64,000 nucleotides of DNA from Rhizoclosmatium globosum. Taxonomy: Eukaryota; Chytridiomycota; Chytridiomycetes; Chytridiales; Chytriomycetaceae. The position numbers and the translations under genes were made by a program. The stretch spans positions 1-64,000 of the forward strand of contig MCGO01000085.1 of NCBI GenBank assembly GCA_002104985.1, read 5' to 3'. Under the pieces are notes generated by a model. That model was not told the origin of the DNA and made no database searches. It saw only the letters and a list, made by a program, of their open reading frames with translations. Position 1 is the stretch's first letter, and every line of letters starts with the position of its first letter. Below, in pieces: positions 53,141 through 64,000 of the stretch.

Positions 53141-53253
53141 GCCATCGTGAAAGACTAAAGCCATTCGAGCAACTCAACATAGTCTTATCTGATTCCATCT
53201 TTTCTTTCCTTTTGCGTTATAAATAAACTTCGGACAAAAACCAAACCAAAACC

Positions 53254-55430
53254 ATGACCATTGACTCAACAACGCTCAAAAGCCTCCGTGACCTTCCTCT
53301 CAGGCTACTCCCTCCGCCCACCACCACCACTCCAACACCGCTTCCAATCACCCTTCCACCTCCATTCCCCACCAACAACTCTACATCGCCCAAGCACCCG
53401 AATCAATAACAACCCTCCTCCCCTTCCCCGCTTCCCCCTCCCTCCCTCTCATAATCTCTTCAAATCCACACATGTCGCTAGACACAGCCCGCCTCCTCGT
53501 ATCAACCCTCATCCACCTAAAACACGTCCTCCCCGTCCAGAAATACTGCGCAATCCCTCCAATCCTCGTCCGCACGGAATCAGCATTCCTCGGCGCGACG
53601 TTGGGGAGAATGCATCCTGACGCGACGGATTCCATTGTTTCGTTGTATCGGTGTGATGAAGTGGATGCAGGGTTGGATGTTTTGGATGTTGTGAGGGATT
53701 TTGCGGGGGTTGGTGGGTGTCGGCCGAGGGATTTGGGGGTTGCGAGGTATGCGCTTTTGGATCGTGTTTTTGGGGTTGTGAGTAGTTTTGTGGAGGTTTG
53801 TGTTCAGTGGAGGGGTGTTCGGGAGATTTTGGAGGCGCCGAGGGGGGCTGTTGAGGAGTTGAAGCTTGTGAGTTTTTTATTTTTGGTTTCTGTTTGAGGG
53901 GAAGTAGGTTTTAATGGCGTGGTATTTTAGGTTGTTTCGTCAGTGTATGGAGGCATTGATGCTGATTCGCATACTATGTCCGCGGGATGAGGAATGAGTT
54001 GGAAAAGCTTGTTGCTTTCAATAAGATGGCGAGTGGGGAAATTGATCCTGTCAAGGATTGGAATTGTACCATGGGGAGCGTTGGATGTGAAACAGGCAAG
54101 AGGGATAAATTCTTGGAGAAAATATTGGACGGGGTTGAGGACGACGTTGTTCAAACTGTTGAAGAGAAAGACAACGTCGGGGAAAGGAAGAGTATGTTGG
54201 AAAGTGTGTATGAATTCATGGAGCGTAAGTGACATATCAAACTGACGCGAAATAACGCATACTAACTACCGTCTTAACATGAGGTGTCCAAACTGGAGAC
54301 TATGATGCGGAATCACAACCAGGCGGCTTATTGGAGCTTCTGACAACGATGACCCTTCTACTCATCAAGCACTCTTTCCTTCTCGCGTCGACTTTGACTT
54401 TCCGGAACGCATGTGGCTCTTTTGCGTCCGTACTGCGAAGAGCGTGAGCGACTTACAGAATGGTATTAAAGTTATTGTTGACACGCTGGTCAAAGGAGAG
54501 TTGCAACCTATGGTAAGAATTTGCACGAAATTGATTCTAAATATTCATCTGTCGATAAAAGGTTGCGAAACAAAACACGACACGATTCGCAGATCTGGTG
54601 AGGACGTGTCTTCATGTCGCAAGAATGCCGCCGACATCTGTCGAATGGGCCAAGAAACAGCAAGCGCTTACACAGACAGTCGATGACTTGCTGAATAACT
54701 GTTTGGAATGGATCGTGGAAGTAGGAATCAACAAGATCCGCAAAGATTACAGTTTCCACCTGATTAGTACGTATACACCAACTTCCTATTTCACGTATCT
54801 AATAATTTATACACAGGCTCAAACCTTGCCAACTGGAAACAACTCGTAATTAGACACTTACTTAACCGTTACCGCTGGGATTCTAAACTCTTATTATCGT
54901 TAGGACCCGTTCTTCCCTGCAACACCCACAACCCTTCAACACCTCCACAGAGTTCTTGAACTCTGGTCTCTCGCGCATACAAATACACCAATGGGGCTAC
55001 CTCACTCAACAGCCCGACATCTCGTTCAAACCGCGTTGGAAAAAGTTCTTGAGACTCAACCAGGAAACGACGATGTGTTTGAAGTTTCAGTTGAAATCCC
55101 GCGGTTCTCGGGAGACGTTGTGGGGCGGTTTGTTGAGGGTGTTTGTCAAATGTGAGTTATTATTGTGTGTGGTTCGTTTCTTGTTGGATGTTTACCGTGT
55201 TTTATGTGTTAAGACAAGACCCTGTTCAATGGAAGCTTGTTTTGGAGGAGGGTGAGGCGGGAGATGGAGGTGTGATCATTTTGTGCAGTATTCGATGAGG
55301 GATGAAGTGTTTGGGGCGAGGAAGGAGATGATGGTAAGTTCTTCGTTTTAGTGCTTGATGTGGTAAATACGGAGCTAACTGTCTGCTTTAGATGTAGCTT
55401 TAGATGGAATTGGGATGGAGTATCATGTTG
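53254..55430 (+). CDS. Unrecognised multi-exon gene
   Basis: ATG 53254 opens MTIDSTTLKSLRDLP. The frame shifts near 53375 and then reads LYIAQAPESITTLLPFPAS, HMSLDTARLLVSTLIHL, ILVRTESAFLGATLGRM and DVVRDFAGVGGCRPRDLG. Later exons carry RNELEKLVAFNKMASGEIDP, LLELLTTMTLLLIKHSFLLA, WAKKQQALTQTVDDLLNN and LPHSTARHLVQTALEKVLE. Short introns with GT..AG ends separate them (for example after AVEELKL at about 53868, and near 54765-54818). It appears to be a soluble helical protein of roughly 500 residues. No catalytic motif is seen and no family is recognised. The 3' end is uncertain. Confidence 0.5.
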
Positions 55431-55679
55431 TCAGAGGATGTGTTGAAAGGATTTGGAACTCGCTTGTTCGACGCAGCATATTGCCGTCTTTGTTTATATG
55501 AATTTGCAATAACACAATGTTAATATTTGCATATTTACCTTGCCGCCAGACATCGGCTGAAGAAACAAGATCAACAACATTTTTTGCAGATTACACCATT
55601 TAATTAAATATTCACAAATATAAATCAAGTAAAGTAAAAGACGTTGCAGAACAAACAAACTCGCGACAGATAATCACAG

Positions 55680-57455
<1,776 letters not shown>

Positions 57456-57881
57456 TTGTTGGTTTTGAAGAGAAAGTGGAAGAGTGTTGGTTGGTGGATT
57501 CTTTTTGAACGGGTTGCGTTGTGGTTGCGGGTGTAAAAAGGGCTTGCTTGGATGCAGGTTCTTTCGCAGCTCAACTGCCTTTCGCGTTTCCCTCCCGCCA
57601 ATTTGTCCCGTTCAATCGTAAGTCGTGAGACACATCACATGGACTCATTCATTCCATTTTATTTCTTTTACGCAGAATATTGAAGTGTAGTTAGCCTTCT
57701 CGAAACGATGCTGTCAAAACAAAGTGATTGTATTCCTAATGAGGCATTGCAAATCTTTCCAGCCTAATCACAAATGAATGAATAGCTCGATCCGAGAAAG
57801 TGAAACCATCTCTCTGTTCTTCAGTTGGATTTTCCAAACTTACTCTCACAAGAACAAAAAAGCAAAACAAAACCAACTCAG
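57456..57881. promoter_or_regulatory. Divergent intergenic region between UAP1 and mL49
   Basis: 426 bp between the two start codons. No TATA-like element at a convincing place and no repeat. Presumed bidirectional promoter. Confidence 0.4.
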
Positions 57882-58349
57882 ATGAACACCTTCCTTACCC
57901 GCCTCGTTTCCACCACCAACCGCCGCTCATTCGCCACATCCACTTCAACGACATCGTATACTGTTCAGCGACAGCCCGAGAGCGGATGGCTGCCTGTGTA
58001 CCGGGACTACCGCAGAAGCAACAACATGGTCAAGAGCACAATCATCAAACGGGTCGAAGGCGATGCTGAGGTGAGCTTTCATTTCAGATTCATTGAGTGT
58101 AGGATTGGTCAAGAGGATTGGGATATTGCACTTGGATGTTGACAGAAACTTCGTCTTCATCTTCATCGTCACAATCAAATGTATGAAACGATCCTAACCA
58201 ACCTTTTCAACCTCCCACAGAAACTCCTGAAAGATCTCTCAGAAACCCTCAAAACACAAGGTCTCGTCAACAAACGGAACGGAAACGTTGAATTGAAGGG
58301 CGACCAGTTGCATGCTGTCAGGGATTTCCTTACTGCTCGTGGCTTCTAA
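57882..58349 (+). CDS. IMG2: Mitochondrial large-subunit ribosomal protein mL49 (Img2)
   Basis: A structural protein of the mitochondrial ribosome. Exon 1 (57882-58070) starts MNTFLTRLVSTTNRRSF, an Arg/Ser/Thr-rich mitochondrial presequence, followed by SGWLPVYRDYRRSNNMV and STIIKRVEGDAE. A 150-nt intron (58071-58220) leads to exon 2, KLLKDLSETLKTQG, VELKGDQLHAVRDFLTARGF, TAA 58347-58349. The order matches the Img2/mL49 family, including the LPVY, IIKRVEGD and terminal FLTxRGF blocks. About 105 residues; complete, no frame breaks. Confidence 0.9.
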
Positions 58350-58410
58350 AGGATTCAATTCGGAAAATAAAAAGAGTTGGAAGTATATGTATTGAATGGA
58401 TGATGTATGG

Positions 58411-59497
<1,087 letters not shown>

Positions 59498-59577
59498 TCC
59501 TTTTTGATGTTGATTTACTCTTCTGTCTGGTTCTACCATATCCTACTCACCAACATCAATATTAAAGGCACCAAGTT

Positions 59578-60354
59578 TTATTTCTTAAACAAAGGCTTGA
59601 GAGAGGAATGAATCTGTGGAAACAGTTCATCTGAAGTCTTTCCCACAAAAGAATTCAACAGGCCCTTATTTCTGTAATACTCGAGAATCGGCGTTGTAGT
59701 TTGATTAAAGGTCTGAATGCGGCTCTTGAACGTCTCCAAATCATCATCAGCCCTCTTTGTCAGCACCTCCCCAGTCACATCATCCCTGCCAGCTACTTTC
59801 GGCGGATTAAACGACAAGTTGTAAGTGCGCCCACTCGGCGCATGGATCCACCTGTCCTCGATCCGTTGAAGAATGACTTCCTGAGGCACGGCCAGGTTCA
59901 CCACGGCATCGGTCCCACGCCCTGCATCTTTGAGGGCTGTGCAGAGCCATTGTGCCTGAGAAACAGTTCGAGGGAATCCATCAAGGAGGAGGTTCTTTCC
60001 TTTCGTCTGCTTGAATTCGGAGTGCAGGATTTCTTGGACGATTGAATCGGAGACGAGGGAGCCGCTTGCGAGAATTGATTTGACGTGTTTTCCGATTGTT
60101 GTTTCTGTGCATTTGTTTGAGTGTTTTGAGGGGTGAGGGTGGGATGTCCCTAAGTGGGTACTAGGTGGGACTAGGGCAGGTACCTTGATGCACGTGCTTT
60201 CGGAGGAGGTCCCCGCTTGAGAGAATGTATGTGTCAAAGTGCTGCGAGAAGCGCTTGGCAAGTGTTCCTTGCCGGAGCCAGGAGCCCCAAAGAAGACAAG
60301 CGTTCGTCCCATTTCAAACTGAGTTTTTGGAAGCAGTAAACTAGATTTACTCAT
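59578..60354 (-). CDS. ADK2: Adenylate kinase, AK3 type (GTP:AMP phosphotransferase, probably mitochondrial)
   Basis: It balances AMP with nucleoside triphosphates. The P-loop GAPGSGK is followed by a frame change (a base lost after GSGK), then LAKRFSQHFDTYI, SSGDLLRKHV in the other frame and an intron of about 80 nt (about 60185-60105). Then the frame TTIGKHVKSIL, LLLDGFPRTVSQAQWL (AMP-binding), RIEDRWIHAPSGRTYNLSF (short-LID AK3 signature), DDVTGEVLTKRADDD and a C-terminal FPQIHSSL run to TAA 59578. RWIHxPSGR with NxxFNPP is typical of AK3 rather than AK1/AK2 with Cys zinc ligands. Start is Met 60354 or Met 60312 (MGRTLVFFG). Confidence 0.9.
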   Translation of the reverse strand: MSKSSLLLPKTQFEMGRTLVFFGAPGSGKEHLPSASRSTLTHTFSQAGTSSESTCIKVPALVPPSTHLGTSHPHPSKHSNKCTETTIGKHVKSILASGSLVSDSIVQEILHSEFKQTKGKNLLLDGFPRTVSQAQWLCTALKDAGRGTDAVVNLAVPQEVILQRIEDRWIHAPSGRTYNLSFNPPKVAGRDDVTGEVLTKRADDDLETFKSRIQTFNQTTTPILEYYRNKGLLNSFVGKTSDELFPQIHSSLKPLFKK

Positions 60355-60473
60355 AAGTATTAGTAATTCTTAAAATACATGGATTGTCTCGTTCATTGTT
60401 ACCTTATTTCGCATCCCTTTCTATTCGCATTCTTGATACGTTTTGTGTTTAATAATCAGGTTCCAACCAAACA

Positions 60474-62599
60474 ATGCCCAAGCCGCATCCCTGTTCAAGA
60501 TGCCGCCAACTCCGGCGCAAATGTCTTCCGACTCCTACCGGGAAATGTGAACGATGCATTCGACTTGGATGTGAAAGCGAGTGTGTTTATGAGGATCGAA
60601 GTGTCAAAGCTGCCTGTGTTCGCTGCCACTTTGGCCATCGAAAGTGCGTGTTTGATCGGGATCCAACTACATGTGATCGCTGCTTTCAAATGGGTGTGGA
60701 TTGTGAACCTTTTGGATTGGGTGTTGACAACATCAATGTCGTTCCATCAGAGGCTGCTCCGGCTCAGCAATTACCCCTCAACTCTTTCATGTTTGACTCT
60801 GATGGCTCTTCGCCGATGGACGCTGATCTGGCTCTTCTGGGTGGAAGAGATAAAGACTCCATAACGTTGACTAATGAGAGCCAGTTCAGCCGAATTCTGA
60901 AACAATGTTTACTTAACTTGGACGCTCCTCTGCAAAGTTATATCAACGAAGATATGGAAGTGGAAGATCCGGATCTCATGCCTACGTTCCAAGATTGGAT
61001 GATTGTGTTTGATTATTGGGTTCGCAAGGGGCAGATTCGTTCACCCGAATACGACGCAGAGAATCTTCTTTACAATTATAATCAAAAGTCTCCTGTGTTG
61101 AGGTGAATGTCTGAAGTTTCATGTCTTTGCATATGTACCTCTGACTCTTGAACAGATTAATCCTCTGCTGTATGGCATTAAAAGTTACCACCAACGATGA
61201 TGAACAATGCGCACTGTATTATAACAGAGCAAGAAAAGCCCTACTTCGCTCAGACGTGCGGCCATCTCTCGATTTGATTATCGCATACAACTGTATCTAC
61301 GATCACGGCAGAGCAACATCCCAAGTTCTTATTAGCGAGCAATTCTTGCGCCGCTCTATTGAAATGGTAATCGAATTGAAATTGGACGTGGATCCTGATG
61401 ATTCCCCATGGCTCAACCATTTAACTCCGCGCGAAAAGGAGGACCGAAGACGTATCTTTTGGTCTTCGTACGATCTATATGCATGGCAATTGTCTGTTTC
61501 ACCTTTTCCGTTAGTTATGAATATCTCTGGCAATGGCGTCAAGCCTCCTCGTCAAGTTTATGACCCACATCCAGTCTTTGACGAAGCTCACGCCTACAAG
61601 GAACGATGTGAACAGAAAGTTGTTCTCGGATCCATCAAGAATCACTATTCAACACCCCATCCTCGATATACCACATTCTTTCCTCTGAGAGAGCAACATC
61701 CCTCAAACTTCAGCTACACTCTGTCCAATCATCATTTCAATCAGGCTACATCCTCCACTTTGACAACCCAAAACTCATCACCCCACAAGACGAAATCCGC
61801 CTCATTGCCCAAATATCCAACGTGAAATTCCATCTCTGGTTCTACGCCATGAACATGATCTACCATATTGCTCGATCCGCGTTATACCGTCCAATCATGT
61901 ACCTCTCCGCGCTTCCAAGCTGCTCACCAATATACCTCAGCTCCGAAAACCAATCCATAATCATACATGCACAAACCAATGCCTCGAATCTGCATGGCGC
62001 ATGTCCTCGCTATGGGTATTTTTTGACTACATGGAAAGTGAGGAAGGCGAGCACGTATCCCAAAAGAAGAACATGACTTTTATTTCGTGAATTTCCAGCC
62101 GTTGCAAGTCTTTGAACTTTGTATCGTGTTTTGGTTTGTTTTGTGTCGGATGGATCCGATGTGGATTCGGGTGATGGGGTTGGAGGAGTGGGGGTGTGGT
62201 GTTGCTGTGTCGCGGATGAAGGCGATTGTTGCAGGGTTGCGTGTATATGGTGCGCAGGCAAGTGCTGGCAGTCCTATCATAGCTGCTATTGATGCCATGA
62301 TTGAGGAGATGGAGCAGGTGGTTAGGACAGGGTTTCAGTCTCGTGCGTTTTGGTTGAGTGATGTAGACGTGTTGGAGTTGGGGATGTCGGCTGTTTCAAT
62401 GGAACAAATAGGAGGGAAGATGCTGTTCTTCATGAGCCATATTGTTTTATGGGGTTGCTTGGATTTGAGATTGGGGATCGGTTTCGGTGGAAGGGACGGA
62501 GTGAGGATTCTTGGAGGTTGTTTTGGAAATTGCATTCTTAAGATTTGTATCACAACTGAGTTTATAAATTGTTCTTTTGCCATTACGTTATTTTATTAG
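60474..62599 (+). CDS. Fungal transcription factor with two tandem Zn2Cys6 clusters
   Basis: Binuclear zinc-cluster regulators bind DNA with a Cys6 module, usually single. Here two modules follow each other: CSRCRQLRRKC...CERCIRLGC at residues about 7-34 and CVRCHFGHRKC...CDRCFQMGVDC at about 47-73. An acidic Asp/Ser segment follows, then the middle homology region spread over exons (RLILCCMALKVTTNDD, QFLRRSIEMVIELKLD, REKEDRRRIFWSSYDLYAWQ, YHIARSALYRPIMY, FQPLQVFELCIVF). The first intron is at about 61103-61155 (after SPVL). Frame changes occur near 61630, 61825 and 62070. The 3' end is taken as the last in-frame stop at 62597-62599, but the true end could be nearer 62415. The target genes are unknown. 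Confidence 0.85.
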
Positions 62600-62869
62600 A
62601 TTATTTATTTAGAGAAATCATGAAATTGCCTCAATGTTGTCTCTGTCTTTTCATTAAATGTGACTCTCAAATGAATGTACCATGTGAGAAATGTACCCAA
62701 CAAGGTATCCAAAACAAATGTGTTAATCAATAACTGAGAAAGCTATTTTGTTTTAACTGAAGAAACTTGCACTGAAAGTGTACCTACAGAGATTCAACAC
62801 AGATGCATGGAATCAGCATATACTGTGGACTTGGGCCATCGTCAGTTTCTGACAATATTTCTAGGCCCT

Positions 62870-64000
62870 TTAACCTATTCTCTCCAAGAAAGAAGACTCC
62901 AAGAAGCAGATTTGGACAATCTTTCGAATTGCTTTGACTAGGCCCTAAAAGGCCTAGTTCTCTTGTGACCCAATAACAATGTGAAAACCTGCAAACTCTT
63001 TTTTCTAAGCAAAGTGCACCTATCTCTCCAAGAGGAAAGACTCCAAGAAGCAGATTTGGACAATCTTTTGAATTGCTTTGACTAGGCCCTAAAAGGCCAG
63101 GTCCAGTTTCGGAACCATTGACACTGTAAGACACTGCAAACTCTTTTTTCTAAGCAAAGTGCACCTATCTCTCCAAGAAGGAAGACTCCAAGAAGCAGAT
63201 TTGGACAATCTTTGAATTGCTTTGACTAGGCCCTAAAAGGCCTAGTTCTCTTGTGACGCCAATAACAATGTGAAAACCTGCAAACTCTTTTTCTAAGCAA
63301 AGTGCACCTATCTCTCCAAGAAGGAAGACTCCAAGAAGCAGATTTGGACAATCTTTCAAATTGCTCTGACTTGGCCCTGAAAAGGCCAGGTCCAGTTTCG
63401 GAACCATTGACACTGTACGACACTGCAAACTCTTGTTTCTAAGCAAAGTGCACCTATCTCTCCAAGAAGGAAGACTCCAAGAAGCAGATTTGGACAATCT
63501 TTTGAATTGCTCTGACTAGGCCCTAAAAGGCCTAGTTCTCTTGTGACGCCAATAACAATGTGAAAACCTGCAAACTCTTTTTCTAAGCAAAGTGCACCTA
63601 TCTCTCCAAGAAGGAAGACTCCAAGAAGCAGATTTGGACAATCTTTCAAATTGCTCTGACTTGGCCCTGAAAAGGCCAGGTCCAGTTTCGGAACCATTGA
63701 CACTGTAAGACACTGCAAACTCTTTTTTCTAAGCAAAGTGCACCTATTTCTCCAAGAGGGAAACCTCCAAGAAGCAGATTTGGACAATCTTTTGAATTGC
63801 TTTGACTAGGCCCTAAAAGGCCTAGTTCTCTTGTGACGCCAATAACAATGTAAAAACCTGCAAACTCTTTTTCTAAGCAAAGTGCACCTATCTCTCCAAG
63901 AAGGAAGACTCCAAGAAGCAGATTTGGACAATCTTTTGAATTGCTTTGACTAGGCCCTAAAAGGCCAGGTCCAGTTTCGGAACCATTGACACTGTAAGAC
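62870..64000. repeat. Satellite array, about 145-bp monomers in about 290-bp dimers
   Basis: Two monomer types alternate. Type A has GGCCTAGTTCTCTTGTGACG and type B has GGCCAGGTCCAGTTTCGGAA; both share GCAAACTC, TCTAAGCAAAGTGCACCTAT, TCTCCAAGA and AAGCAGATTTGGACAATCTT. Monomer starts (at GGCC) fall at about 62951, 63095, 63239, 63384, 63529, 63674, 63819 and 63963, spaced 144-145 bp. The array continues beyond the window. The minus-strand open frames across it are repeats of one peptide pattern and are not genes. Confidence 0.95.

Noticed and set aside
62784..63787. Minus-strand open frames across the terminal repeats
   Set aside because: They are translations of satellite monomers; the 145-bp period is not a multiple of three, and no start or domain is present.

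Overview
This window is nuclear DNA of an early-diverging fungus, most plausibly a chytrid; that assignment is inferred, not demonstrated. Supporting points: short spliceosomal introns (about 40-60 nt, a few longer) with GT..AG ends; fungal-type genes (GT71 mannosyltransferase, Zn2Cys6 regulator, mitochondrial ribosomal mL49/IMG2); Plavaka, PIF/Harbinger, Tc1 and RNase H-bearing LINE elements; and a Crinkler (CRN) effector gene, a class known from Batrachochytrium, arbuscular fungi and oomycetes.

Layout. Bases 1-972: the 3' part of an RCC1-repeat gene. About 2.0-3.6 kb: copy 1 of a bacterial-type (Dcm-like) DNA cytosine-5 methyltransferase gene with two introns. About 4.4-41.4 kb: a dense nest of transposons. 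A Plavaka element (about 4.4-11.9 kb) carries a Harbinger (5024-8240, TAA target duplication). A decayed Plavaka-like remnant lies near 14.9-15.8 kb. LINE 1 (+, about 15.8-25.2 kb) carries a Tc1 element (22908-24009, TA duplication). LINE 2 (-, about 25.2-32.0 kb) abuts LINE 1 and truncates a metallocarboxypeptidase gene (32017-32739). LINE 3 (-, 33483-41409) has a 16-bp target duplication and carries a second Harbinger (36017-38327) and a 312-bp MITE (38554-38865). At 41734-44262 (-) is an intact two-exon Crinkler gene, and about 300 bp away, divergently transcribed, is copy 2 of the methyltransferase (44562-46253). The two methyltransferase copies are direct repeats bracketing the whole nest.

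From 46.4 to 62.6 kb the window is ordinary gene-dense host DNA: an MDR-family oxidoreductase, a UDP-glycosyltransferase, a small cysteine-containing protein, a GT71 mannosyltransferase with a tiny membrane-protein gene immediately upstream, two unrecognised spliced genes, UDP-GlcNAc pyrophosphorylase, mL49, a UBE2T-like ubiquitin E2, an AK3-type adenylate kinase and a regulator with two tandem Zn2Cys6 clusters. The window ends in a satellite array of about 145-bp monomers arranged as about 290-bp dimers.

Most host genes show one or more single-base frameshifts, typically in homopolymers, and the two methyltransferase copies are broken at different places. Residual long-read assembly error is therefore a serious alternative to pseudogenisation. 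The most interesting point is the head-to-head pair of a Crinkler with P-loop NTPase and PD-(D/E)XK nuclease-like motifs and a bacterial-type 5mC methyltransferase, which looks like a eukaryotic analogue of a restriction-modification arrangement.
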